NCBI GenBank assembly: GCA_965662355.1
Contig: CBFIHP010000021.1
Location: 15,854-79,853, forward strand
Origin: GCA-2683825 sp965662355
GTDB lineage: Bacteria; Planctomycetota; UBA1135; GCA-002686595
Direction of reading: 5' to 3'
DNA: 64,000 nt
The position numbers and the translations under genes were made by a program. How positions within the stretch are numbered: position 1 is the first letter of the stretch; each line of letters opens with the position of its first letter. Positions 43,865 to 52,176 of the stretch are shown here, piece after piece. The notes beneath the pieces were generated by a model that worked only from the letters and a program-made list of their open reading frames with translations, did not search any database and was not told where the DNA came from.

Positions 43865-43923
43865 GGCCTCCGAGCTTACCCGCTCGTGCTCGCGACGGAG
43901 AGCAAAAGGCCGAATGCGCCCGC

Positions 43924-44640
43924 TCAGACCGGAGTGCTGTGTGTACCGAAGACATACCCCGTACCGACGACGGTGTGGATCAACGGATCTTCGAACCCAC
44001 GATCTATTTTCTTGCGCAGGTTGGAAATATAGACGTCGATCACGTTGCTCGAGGGCTCGTACTCCCGGTCCCAGACGCCGCGCGCGATGACCGGACGGGT
44101 CACGACGCGATCGGCGTTGCGAATCAGGAATTCGAGCACCGCGACCTCCCGCGAGGACAGGGGAATCTTCTGGCCCTGACGAAGCACCACGCGCCGGATC
44201 AAGTCCAGTTCGAGGTCGCCGTATTCGAGCTTCGCGCTGTCCGCCGAACGCGAGCGTCGCAGGAGGGCCCGTAGGCGCGCGAGAAGCTCCTCCAGCTCGA
44301 AGGGCTTGGTGAGATAGTCGTCGGCCCCGGCGTCGAGACCCGCGACTTTCTCCCCGAGCTCGTCGAGCTCGCTCACGATGAGGATGGGAACCGTCAGCCC
44401 CACGCCACGCAGATCCCGACAGGCTTCCTCCGTCCACTTGGGAAGACGGTGGAATGGATCGTTGGTTCCACGCTCGGCATCGAACACGACGATGTCGTAA
44501 TCGTCACCGAAGGGTGCTGTGGCGGCTGTGGCAACAGTTTGTTCGCGGCTTGCGACGTCGACGCCGAAGCCTTGTTCTTTCAGACCACGGACGAGAACGT
44601 CCGAGAGATCTTCGTTGTCTTGCACTACGAGAATGCGCAC
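43924..44640 (-). CDS. OmpR/PhoB-family response regulator
   Basis: The 238-aa protein has a receiver domain (1-122) with phosphoacceptor Asp54, Lys112 in YLTKPF and a C-terminal winged helix (about 135-235) with RNADRVVTRPVIARGVWD and VDVYISNLRKKID. The acidic pocket that binds magnesium, normally two acidic residues, reads Gln7-Asp8, and there is a longer loop after Asp54; phosphorylation may therefore be unusual. No histidine kinase is encoded next to it. It heads the ABC/PDZ/FG-GAP operon and its upstream region carries two copies of an 11-bp repeat. Confidence 0.85.
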   Translation of the reverse strand: MRILVVQDNEDLSDVLVRGLKEQGFGVDVASREQTVATAATAPFGDDYDIVVFDAERGTNDPFHRLPKWTEEACRDLRGVGLTVPILIVSELDELGEKVAGLDAGADDYLTKPFELEELLARLRALLRRSRSADSAKLEYGDLELDLIRRVVLRQGQKIPLSSREVAVLEFLIRNADRVVTRPVIARGVWDREYEPSSNVIDVYISNLRKKIDRGFEDPLIHTVVGTGYVFGTHSTPV

Positions 44641-44970
44641 GGATCTTCTCTAAGGGACTAGAGTCGAGTCCTCGATGTTGGGAGGACACGTGACGAAGGA
44701 CGCTTTGCTCCAGCGGGCTGGTGGAGCCGTCACTTCGTGCAACACCCTGAAGAGGGAGAGTTAGCGGGTGAGAGTTCTCATCGCGTTGCTCGTCTAATAA
44801 GAGGGAGAGTGGACCCTGACGCACGGTCCTGGCGGCCGTTCGTCCCCCCTGGGGGCGCGTATCAGCCTAGCAATTGACCACCCCAAAGAAGAGCCAGCAG
44901 GAAAAACATCACAAAAAGGCTCTTTAGGTCTCTTAACACGCCCGCTTTGTGGCATCCCAATTGCGTGCGG
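44641..44970. promoter_or_regulatory. Divergent regulatory region with two 11-bp direct repeats and a hairpin
   Basis: This 330-bp gap between the response regulator and the DUF1638 gene contains AGAGGGAGAGT twice, at 44751-44761 and 44800-44810, 49 bp apart on the same strand. It also has an inverted repeat AAGAGCC (44889-44895)/GGCTCTT (44918-44924). The repeats are candidate binding sites for the regulator. The right end, from 44880, is AT-richer. A 25-codon minus-strand frame (44862-44939, hydrophobic) is visible but unsupported. Confidence 0.4.
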
Positions 44971-45672
44971 ATGGCAAAACAGCGAATAGCGTCCGAGAAT
45001 AGCTGCTCACATCCGTTCGAACGAACTCCCGTGACCCTGAAAACCTCAGAAACACACCATCGAACCCTCGTCATCGCGTGCGGTGCCGTGGCGCGTGAAA
45101 TCGCTTTTCTCATCGAAGCGAACGGTTGGAGCGGCTTCACGGTCCACTCGATTCCAGCCGAATTTCACAACACACCCGAGCGTATCGCCGACGCCGTGCG
45201 CGCACGCATCGAGGAAGTGCGCGGGGAGTTCGATCAGATCTTCTGTGCCTATGCGGACTGCGGAACCCGCGGCCAGCTGGATGCGTTGCTCGAGGAGGAA
45301 GGCGTTGCGCGCTTGCCCGGGGCGCACTGCTATCAGTTCTTTGCCGGGGAGGCGCTCTTCGGAAGGCTCACTGACGAAGAGCCGGGCACTTTCTATCTCA
45401 CGGACTTTCTCGTCGAGCACTTCGATCGTCTCGTGATTGGTGGCCTGGGGCTCGATCGGCATCCCGAGCTCCACGACGAATACTTCAAGAACTACAAGCG
45501 CGTCGTCTATCTGTCGCAACGCGAAGAACCCGGTGAATGGCTCGAGCGGGCGCGATGTGCGGCGCAGCGTTTGTCCCTGGAATTCGAGCACCACGTCACG
45601 GGCTACGGGGAACTGGAGCACTCGCTGAAACGCCTGGCCGCCGCTCGGGACGACGGCTATGGTTCGCGTTAG
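44971..45672 (+). CDS. DUF1638 domain protein
   Basis: From the ATG at 44971 the product is 233 aa; GTG at 45031 is an alternative close to the domain start. It shows the DUF1638 features: LVIACGAVAREI, VHSIPAEFHNTPERIADAV, IFCAYADCGTRGQLD and GAHCYQFFAGE, with conserved Cys residues in the CGA, DCG and HCY positions. Family members often accompany corrinoid/methyltransferase genes, which are absent here; the biochemical role is unknown. The LMW-phosphatase-like gene follows 23 bp downstream on the same strand. Confidence 0.75.
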   Translation: MAKQRIASENSCSHPFERTPVTLKTSETHHRTLVIACGAVAREIAFLIEANGWSGFTVHSIPAEFHNTPERIADAVRARIEEVRGEFDQIFCAYADCGTRGQLDALLEEEGVARLPGAHCYQFFAGEALFGRLTDEEPGTFYLTDFLVEHFDRLVIGGLGLDRHPELHDEYFKNYKRVVYLSQREEPGEWLERARCAAQRLSLEFEHHVTGYGELEHSLKRLAAARDDGYGSR

Positions 45673-45695
45673 GTGTTCGAGTTAGGCTGCAATCC

Positions 45696-46178
45696 ATGAT
45701 CGACCAGGAATTGCGAACGGTCCTCGGGGAAGCGACACGGATCGTATTCGTGTGCTCGGGGAACATGGTTCGATCCGCCTTCGCCGATCTGTACGCAAAG
45801 CACATCGGCATCGAGCGCGAGGTCGCCTCGGTCGCCACCACCTACCGTAATAACGCCCTCTATCCCGAGACCGCCGCGGCCCTGCGGCAGCGCGGTATCG
45901 ACGCCGGCACGATCCGCTCCTTCCGCCCGACGCACGTGGAGGACGCGCCGGAGCTCTTCAGGGAGGGAACGCTGCTCTTCGCCATGACGCACTCGCACCT
46001 GCATGCGCTGGCCACTTCCCCGGCTTCGCACTGCCCTGTATTTCTCTTCCCGCGGATCCTGGGCCAGGAACTGGAGATCGCGGACCCGGTGCTGGAAGGG
46101 GCGGACTTCGAGGTGACCTTCCGCACCCTCGGGCGCTGCGTCGAGGCTCTGCGGGACGAGCTCCAGGCACGGACGTAA
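45696..46178 (+). CDS. Low-molecular-weight protein-tyrosine-phosphatase-like protein
   Basis: From the ATG at 45696 the product is 160 aa. The P-loop VFVCSGNMVRSAFAD contains the Cys-x5-Arg catalytic motif near the N-terminus, and IADPVLEG near residue 130 offers the Asp-Pro general acid expected in LMW-PTPs. The second P-loop Cys common in the family (CxGNxCRS) is Val here. It could act on protein phosphotyrosine or be an arsenate-reductase-like enzyme. The multiheme cytochrome gene begins 2 bp after its stop. Confidence 0.78.
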   Translation: MIDQELRTVLGEATRIVFVCSGNMVRSAFADLYAKHIGIEREVASVATTYRNNALYPETAAALRQRGIDAGTIRSFRPTHVEDAPELFREGTLLFAMTHSHLHALATSPASHCPVFLFPRILGQELEIADPVLEGADFEVTFRTLGRCVEALRDELQART

Positions 46179-46180
46179 GC

Positions 46181-47947
46181 ATGGGGCATACGCTTTTCAT
46201 CGCAATCTTCGTCGTCGCGCTATGGGTCTCTGGCTCGCAGGCCGCAGCTGCCCAGGAACAGGCTGCAAGAGTCGAGGACTCCTTCGGCGGGAAGTGCTCG
46301 GACTGTCACGAGCACCTCGTCGATAGCTACGCCAAGACGGGCATGGCCCGCGCCCTCGAAGCGCTGCGGCCCGGAGAGCTGGCCGGCCTTCTGGGCGTCG
46401 AGGACAAGAACGGTTTGCGCTATCACTTCGAAGGCGCCCGCCTGGTCGAGACGCGCGCGGCCAAAGCAGGCGCGCCACCCCACCGTGACTCGGCGCCCCT
46501 CGTCTTCGCCATCGGGGCCGGCATGCTGGATCGCTCCTACGCGGCCAGGAAGAACGAGCGCCTCTGGTTCGCTCCGCTCGAGGTCGTTTCAGAGACGAAA
46601 GGACGTGCGCGACACGCGGCCCTGTCACCGCCCCACACGATCCACCCCGATTCACGCTTCACGGTGCCGATCACGCCCGAGTGTCTCGCCTGTCACACCG
46701 ATTCCCCACCGCCCCGGGATTGGCCCCTGAACCGCGCGCCGGCAAAGGAGCTTTGGCAACCCACCGGGATCTCGTGCGCCGCATGTCATTCCCATGGCGA
46801 AGAGCACATGCAATGGCGTCTGCAGAACCTCTCGGGGGATACCCCGGAGACTCCCGACCCCGTTCTCAACCCGGGACGTCTCGAGCGGACGAAGAATCTC
46901 TCGGTGTGCGCGGCCTGCCATCTGCAGGGTGATGCGCGTATCGAATTGAAACCGGGTCGCGTCGGTCCACCCGCTCCCGGTGGTGACCTGCTCGAACAGC
47001 GCGAGATCTTCGTCGCTGCCCGACCCACGAATGAAATCGGGTTCGTCAGCCATGTCGAGCGACTGGTGCTTTCGCGCTGCTATCTCGGAACCGGGTCCGG
47101 AGTCGACGGGCTCAGCTGCACGAGCTGCCACGACCCGCATCGCTCGCTCCAGGATCCGGTCGAACGCACGCGTGTGCGTGCTGCTTGCTCGCAGTGCCAC
47201 GATTCCGCGGCGCCCGTGCACGCGACCTGCTCGATGCCGCTCGCGCGACGCGCTTCACGCGACTGCGTCGATTGTCACATGCGGAAGACCGGCGTGTTCG
47301 ATGTCGAAGCCGTCGAGATTCACGACCATTGGATCCGCAAGGACCCCGGCCCGAAGAGTCGCCCCGGCCCACTTCGCTTTCCCGAGTCTCCAACCGGCGA
47401 CTGGAAGGCATTCCGCTGGCCGGACGTACCAGCGCCTGCCCATCATGGCGATCCGGGGTTGCGCTTGATGGCTCTGTATCACGGCAGCCATTTTCAACAG
47501 GTCGGCCCGCTCATGAATCAGCGCTCTCTCTTCGCGGGTAAGCTGGCCATGTACCACCACGCGCGCGCCATGCTCTTCGAGCTCTCGGGTCAGTTCGAAG
47601 AGGCGCTGGCCGAGTACCGAATCGCCATACGCATCGATCCCGACCTCGCGGAGTCGGTCAGCAACCTGGGGTTGCTGCATGGCCGCCTGGGGAACACGAA
47701 GACCGCACTGCGCGTGCTCGATACCTTGATCGCGAGGCACCCCCTGGCCGATGGCGCCCTGCGCAATCGTGCCGTGATCAAACGTGCCAGCGGTGACACG
47801 CAGGGATTCCTGGCCGATTTCGAGGCCGCACAGAAGCTCCTGCCCAGGGCCGATCTCGCCCGCATCCTGGCCGAAGAATGGAAGAAGCAGGGCCGCAGCG
47901 ACAAGGCGAACTACTGGCAAGCCGAAGCGGAACGTCTAGCGCGCTAG
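46181..47947 (+). CDS. Exported heptaheme c-type cytochrome with TPR domain
   Basis: The 588-aa product has a signal peptide (HTLFIAIFVVALWVSGSQA) and seven CxxCH heme-attachment motifs: CSDCH, CLACH, CAACH twice, CTSCH, CSQCH and CVDCH. Residues about 455-570 form TPRs (YRIAIRIDPDLAESVSNLG). The layout recalls nitrite-reductase/NapC-like multiheme proteins (cytochrome c554/NrfA-type folds) fused to TPR, seen in planctomycetes. It probably passes electrons in the periplasm; no catalytic site is assigned. The gene is closely packed behind the phosphatase-like gene. Confidence 0.85.
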   Translation: MGHTLFIAIFVVALWVSGSQAAAAQEQAARVEDSFGGKCSDCHEHLVDSYAKTGMARALEALRPGELAGLLGVEDKNGLRYHFEGARLVETRAAKAGAPPHRDSAPLVFAIGAGMLDRSYAARKNERLWFAPLEVVSETKGRARHAALSPPHTIHPDSRFTVPITPECLACHTDSPPPRDWPLNRAPAKELWQPTGISCAACHSHGEEHMQWRLQNLSGDTPETPDPVLNPGRLERTKNLSVCAACHLQGDARIELKPGRVGPPAPGGDLLEQREIFVAARPTNEIGFVSHVERLVLSRCYLGTGSGVDGLSCTSCHDPHRSLQDPVERTRVRAACSQCHDSAAPVHATCSMPLARRASRDCVDCHMRKTGVFDVEAVEIHDHWIRKDPGPKSRPGPLRFPESPTGDWKAFRWPDVPAPAHHGDPGLRLMALYHGSHFQQVGPLMNQRSLFAGKLAMYHHARAMLFELSGQFEEALAEYRIAIRIDPDLAESVSNLGLLHGRLGNTKTALRVLDTLIARHPLADGALRNRAVIKRASGDTQGFLADFEAAQKLLPRADLARILAEEWKKQGRSDKANYWQAEAERLAR

Positions 47948-47990
47948 ATCGATTCTGGGTTTGATGGAGCCAGGCGCATCGATCTCGCCC

Positions 47991-48030
47991 AAAACGAAAA
48001 AACCCCACGCCTCGAAAGAGACGCAGGGTT
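47991..48030 (-). terminator. Intrinsic terminator for the choice-of-anchor-B gene
   Basis: AACCCCACGCCTC (48001-48013), loop GAAA, GAGACGCAGGGTT (48018-48030) make a 13-bp stem including G-U pairs. On the minus strand it is followed by TTTTTTCGTTTT. It begins 26 bp after the stop of the 48056-50386 gene. On the plus strand it lacks a T-run. Confidence 0.85.
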
Positions 48031-48055
48031 GTCCGAGTCGCTACCGGGGTAAGAC

Positions 48056-50386
48056 CTAGTAACCGAGAATCGCCTCGAAGGCGTTGCACAGATTCAATAC
48101 GCCGCCCGTGACGGTGCCGCCCTGGAAGTAGCCCGTGCGGCCGAGGAAGGCCACGTTGTTGGGGATCGGGAAGGAGTGGGTGGTGAACGCTCCGGTGGCC
48201 ATCTTGACGTCAGTGATGATGTTGACGCTCGTCGGATCGATGAGAAGCTCGCCGGCGAGGAGGTTGAAGGAGCCCGGCGCGTTGTAGCCAATGACGAAGG
48301 AGAGGTTGGCACTGCCGCCGACTCCGGTGTTCCACTGCGTACCCAGGACGGGCAGGGAAGACGAGATGAAGCAGACGGAGTTGGTACCGGAACCGTTGTA
48401 GAAGTTGGCTTCGGCAGCCGGGCCCGGTGCGCAGTCGAAGAGACTGGCGGTGAAGGAATCGACGCCGGCCTCGGTGACCGAATCGTTGGGGTCGTCGGAG
48501 GCCGTGAAGCGAACGACGACGTTGGCGGTCGGAGTGACGTAGTCCGAAACACGGAAGCTGTTTTCGATCCAACCGCCGGCCTTCAACTCGATGGTCTCGA
48601 CCGTCGTGTAGGAGGAGCCACCGTTGCTGGAAACGGCAACGATCATTTCATCGCGTTCGGCAGCGCTGCCGTCGTTGCAGAAGAACCAACGCTTGTAGCT
48701 GATCAGGCCGTCACCGCTCGAGAAGTCGAGGGTGGGCGAGATCAGGCGCGTGGTGCCGCCGTCCAGGTCGAGGTCGCCGGCCTGGCCTCCGCCGTTGAGG
48801 CCGGTGATGTAGCAAAAGGCTCCCCCGGTGTCGGGGTCGCCGGACTCGGGCTGGGCACCGTCTTCGACCGGGTTGCCGCGTGCGAAGGGAGCAACGGGGT
48901 TGCCGGCATTCGTGACGCTCCAGCCCATGTTGGACTGGAAGTTGTCGAAGAAGATCTGGGTCAGGTTGTCGGCGGCGTAGGTCGTGTGGAACGACGTGGG
49001 CGCGTCGGCGGGCGAGGTGAAAGTATCACCGGCTCCCTCGGCGGAGATGTAGTAGTCGACACGACTATCGCAGGAAATGCTCGGGAGATCGCCGTTCCAG
49101 GTGCTGCCACCGGAACTCACCATGGCGGTCTGCACGAAGGGCGCAGCGTCGATCGAGGTCATGAGAAAGACGTTGTTGGTGACCTGATTGCCGAGCTCGT
49201 TCACCTCGACCGTGAGCGTCGTGGGCATGTTAGGAACCACCGTCTGGGGGCGAGTGGCGGCCCAGACGATTTCGAGGGCACTCATGTCGACCACGGTGAT
49301 CCCCTCTTGGATGTCCGAGATGAGGACCCGATCCACACCGAGGCCGGGGTAAATACCCCACGCGCCTGCGAAACCCGATCCGGGCTGGGTCGAGGTGTCG
49401 AAGGACGCGACCCGTTCCATGGTGTGGTTCGTGCGATCGATCTGCAGAACCAGGGCACCGGCCGAGTAGTTGGACACGTAGATGCGGTCTCCGAGGATGT
49501 ACGGGTTGTGAGAGCTGTAGGTCTGGCCGCTACCGCCCGTGGGAGACACCCACGAGTCGCGGGCCAGGAGATCGACGCTGCCGCCGTTATCGATGACCTG
49601 GTAGAGCCGGATAGCTCCACCTTCGCGCTCCTCGGTGGTGACGACGTAGTCACCATCGTCCGTGGACCAAACAGCGTGCGAGCTCATACCGCGCACTTCG
49701 CCCAGGAAACTGGGGGCCTGGGTGCCGAGGTTGCTGACGTCGTAGACGAGCATGTCGTCCCAGCCCGAGATAAAGAGCTTGGTGTCGGTGATCGTGACGT
49801 CGTGTACGAAGAACGACAGGCCCGTCAGCTCGTAGTTCCAGCTCGTGATCGTGGCAGGGGGGCTGGCGGGGTTGTAATTGCGCAGGTCGATGATGGCGAG
49901 ACTCGGATTGCCCGAATCGCAGAGCACCAGCCAGCCGTCTTCGCGGTAGGTGGTGTTGTGGATGAACTCGTACGGGCCCGGTTCGGCGTCGATGCGCGTA
50001 AGGCGTTGGGGGTTGTTCGGGTTCGAGATGTCGACGATTTCGACACCGTCGTCACCACCGCTTTCGAGGGACACGAACATCAACGGGGTGCCCGGAGCCA
50101 GGGGGACCGTGCCGGACTTGACATCCTGGTCGCTCGCGGAGCCGTTCAGGTTCGACGTGTAGGTCGCGGCGATGGTGATGTTGTTCGGATTTGCGACGTT
50201 GACGATGTCGATCTGGTTCTGACCGAAGCGCGCAAGCAGGGCCAGGTTTCCGTGGCCCCAGATATCGCCATACTGGGAGCCACCTTGATCGATGTTGTCG
50301 CGGAACGACGCGTGAAACGGGGCGTCTTGAGCCAGAGCGCTCGTGCAGAGAAAACTCGCGGCGAGGGAGATTAGAGCCTTGTTCAT
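48056..50386 (-). CDS. Exported choice-of-anchor-B (LVIVD-repeat) protein
   Basis: The 776-aa product has a signal peptide (ISLAASFLCTSALAQ). Residues 25-390 are LVIVD-type propeller repeats (GQNQIDIVNVANPNN, DGVEIVDISNPNNPQRL, GNPSLAIIDLRNYN, DMLVYDVSNLG), as in the choice-of-anchor-B family. Then come beta-sandwich regions, one like an immune-inhibitor/MAM-type fold (FFDNFQSNMGWSVTNAG, SGDGLISYKRWFF), and a C-terminal domain of the kind that ends many planctomycete secreted proteins. It is presumably surface-attached or released; function unknown. It has its own strong terminator and diverges from the sigma-factor operon. Confidence 0.82.
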   Translation of the reverse strand: MNKALISLAASFLCTSALAQDAPFHASFRDNIDQGGSQYGDIWGHGNLALLARFGQNQIDIVNVANPNNITIAATYTSNLNGSASDQDVKSGTVPLAPGTPLMFVSLESGGDDGVEIVDISNPNNPQRLTRIDAEPGPYEFIHNTTYREDGWLVLCDSGNPSLAIIDLRNYNPASPPATITSWNYELTGLSFFVHDVTITDTKLFISGWDDMLVYDVSNLGTQAPSFLGEVRGMSSHAVWSTDDGDYVVTTEEREGGAIRLYQVIDNGGSVDLLARDSWVSPTGGSGQTYSSHNPYILGDRIYVSNYSAGALVLQIDRTNHTMERVASFDTSTQPGSGFAGAWGIYPGLGVDRVLISDIQEGITVVDMSALEIVWAATRPQTVVPNMPTTLTVEVNELGNQVTNNVFLMTSIDAAPFVQTAMVSSGGSTWNGDLPSISCDSRVDYYISAEGAGDTFTSPADAPTSFHTTYAADNLTQIFFDNFQSNMGWSVTNAGNPVAPFARGNPVEDGAQPESGDPDTGGAFCYITGLNGGGQAGDLDLDGGTTRLISPTLDFSSGDGLISYKRWFFCNDGSAAERDEMIVAVSSNGGSSYTTVETIELKAGGWIENSFRVSDYVTPTANVVVRFTASDDPNDSVTEAGVDSFTASLFDCAPGPAAEANFYNGSGTNSVCFISSSLPVLGTQWNTGVGGSANLSFVIGYNAPGSFNLLAGELLIDPTSVNIITDVKMATGAFTTHSFPIPNNVAFLGRTGYFQGGTVTGGVLNLCNAFEAILGY

Positions 50387-50761
50387 TTAATCCAGGGGTC
50401 GCCCTTGAGGACGTGAGGGTGGTTGCTGACGGGGGGGGTGGTCCTCCGAGGTGCGCCGGAGTGCTTGCTGAGCGTCCCGGTTGGGACGGAATGGGCAGGG
50501 TCGAGGTTCCCGTCCCCTGAAAAAGATACCTCCTTTCTGCCCCCCAATCCGGGCTTTCCTCACGAACGAGGCCCCGATAGCGATCCAAAGACCCCACAGG
50601 AAATCCCATTCCAGAGGCCGTTCCTGGCCGTCCAACGCCGTTCCTGGCCCCTCCCTGGCCTGCGGGTGGGCGGTCTGGATAGAGACGGCGCTCCAAGTCC
50701 CGGGGCTTTTTCTCGTCGCTTGCCGCTCCATGCCCGTCCAACCCCCCCGTAAGAGCGAACG
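50387..50761. promoter_or_regulatory. Divergent region upstream of the ECF sigma operon with 20-bp-spaced repeats
   Basis: The 375-bp gap has no convincing gene. GCCGTTCCTGGCC occurs exactly at 50617-50629 and 50637-50649, 20 bp apart, and a partial copy TCCCTGGCC is at 50652-50660. The period equals about two DNA turns, as for cooperatively bound operators. An eight-G run lies at 50431-50438 near the start of the minus-strand gene. Confidence 0.45.
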
Positions 50762-51319
50762 ATGAACCCCCCCGACGAGGAACTGGTACGGCGCTTTCAA
50801 GGCGGAGAGGACACGGCCTTCGAGACCCTGGTCGAGCGCTGGTACACGCCCCTTCTCAACCTCGCGTGGCGCCTGACGGGCGAACGCGATGACGCCGAAG
50901 AGATCCGACAAATGGCACTCATCAAGATCTTCCAGGGTGCGGGCGACTTTCACGGGCGCTCGCGCTTTTCGACCTGGGTCTACCGCATCTGCCTGAACCT
51001 GGTGCGGGATCGCCATCGCAAGAGCGAGGTCCAGAAACGGACCTTCGACCTGCTCCGAGAAGAAACCGGCGCGGACAGCGAGATCGAAAGCACCACGCCG
51101 CTTTCGAGCTTCGAGCGCCAGGAACGGGCCCAGAGAGTCGCGGAGGCGGTCCTGTCCCTGCCCCAACAGATGCGCGAGGTCGTCGTCCTGCGCCACTACC
51201 ACGACCTGCCCTTCCCCGCCATCGCCGAGGTCACCGGCGCCCCCGTTACCACGGTCAAGTCCCGCATGCAGATGGGGCTAGAGAAGCTGCGCGTCAAGCT
51301 GCAACACCTCGAAGCATAG
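50762..51319 (+). CDS. ECF-family RNA polymerase sigma factor
   Basis: The 185-aa protein has sigma region 2 (FETLVERWYTPLLNLAWRLTG, DDAEEIRQMALIKIF, FSTWVYRICLNLVRD) and region 4 (AVLSLPQQMREVVVLRHYHD, AIAEVTGAPVTTVKSRMQMG). It should direct RNA polymerase to a small stress or envelope regulon under control of the anti-sigma factor encoded 8 bp downstream. The upstream repeats may be its own control site. Confidence 0.93.
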   Translation: MNPPDEELVRRFQGGEDTAFETLVERWYTPLLNLAWRLTGERDDAEEIRQMALIKIFQGAGDFHGRSRFSTWVYRICLNLVRDRHRKSEVQKRTFDLLREETGADSEIESTTPLSSFERQERAQRVAEAVLSLPQQMREVVVLRHYHDLPFPAIAEVTGAPVTTVKSRMQMGLEKLRVKLQHLEA

Positions 51320-51327
51320 GTGCCACC

Positions 51328-52134
51328 ATGAACCAACACCCCGACCCCAAGCTCTGTGCCCGCGCCACGGGCGACTTCGCCAGCTATCTATATGGAGAGC
51401 TCGAAGGCGAAGCGCGGGAATTCGTCGAGAACCACCTCGCGACCTGCACGGCGTGTCATACCGCCCTCGCCGAAGAGCGGGAAATCATGGCACGACTCGA
51501 TGACTGGAAGCTCCCCACCCAGGCAAAGCCGGAGAACGCCGCCCTCATCGCGGCTCAGGTTCGAAGCCTAGACCATGGGATCGGCTCGTCTGACCCGGCG
51601 CCCACGGAGAGAGCAACGACGGACGCCCGGAATCCCGAGTCGTCCCAGAGGGCGCAGACTTCGCGCAGGCGCTCGCAGTGGGTGCGTCTCTCGGCTCGGC
51701 TCACGGCCGCCGCTGCCGCGCTCCTGGTCTCCTGCTCGTTGCTCGGAACCGAGGTCTCCTCGAACAACGGACAGTTCCATTTGAGCTTCTCGATGCCCTG
51801 GATGCGTCCGACGGTCCCGACCGACACAGCGACCTCTCCCGTCTTCGTCCCCGAACAAGAAGTACGGGCGATCGCCGCCGACGAGTTCTCGACCCAGGCG
51901 ATCTCCTTCGAGGAACAACTGCAAAAGCTCCAGTCGCGCTGGACGCGTGAGACCGCCAGTGAACGCCAGCGCTTCGCCATCGCCGTCGATCGATCCCAGG
52001 AAGAGTCTCGCCGGGCGATCCTGGCCCTCGAAAACGTCATGACCCAGCTGTCCCGGCGACAGGAGCAGCTGGACCAACGTACACGGGACGCCCTGGTCGA
52101 GCTGACCGAAGCCGTCCTCGTTCTCTCCGACTAG
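51328..52134 (+). CDS. Zinc-binding anti-sigma factor (ZAS/zf-HC2), membrane-anchored
   Basis: The 268-aa protein has an N-terminal ZAS motif HLATCTAC (His36, Cys40, Cys43) in a helical domain that holds ECF sigma factors, one membrane helix (about 121-140) and an extracytoplasmic C-terminal part with a long coiled-coil-like helix (FEEQLQKLQSRWTRETASE, RRQEQLDQRTRDALVE). The C-terminal part probably senses an envelope signal. It is coexpressed with the sigma gene, the usual partner arrangement. Confidence 0.85.
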   Translation: MNQHPDPKLCARATGDFASYLYGELEGEAREFVENHLATCTACHTALAEEREIMARLDDWKLPTQAKPENAALIAAQVRSLDHGIGSSDPAPTERATTDARNPESSQRAQTSRRRSQWVRLSARLTAAAAALLVSCSLLGTEVSSNNGQFHLSFSMPWMRPTVPTDTATSPVFVPEQEVRAIAADEFSTQAISFEEQLQKLQSRWTRETASERQRFAIAVDRSQEESRRAILALENVMTQLSRRQEQLDQRTRDALVELTEAVLVLSD

Positions 52135-52176
52135 CCACCTGAAACGCCAGACCGTCACTTCCAAAACTCCGACGCC

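Noticed and set aside
44862..44939. 25-codon hydrophobic minus-strand frame (LFVMFFLLALLWGG-like)
   Set aside because: Too short to separate from chance in an AT-richer patch; no ribosome site or homologue known to me.
48176..50374. 732-codon plus-strand open frame opposite the choice-of-anchor-B gene
   Set aside because: Mirror of a real 776-aa secreted protein; composition is of the shadow type (Val/Gly/Asp-rich without motifs).
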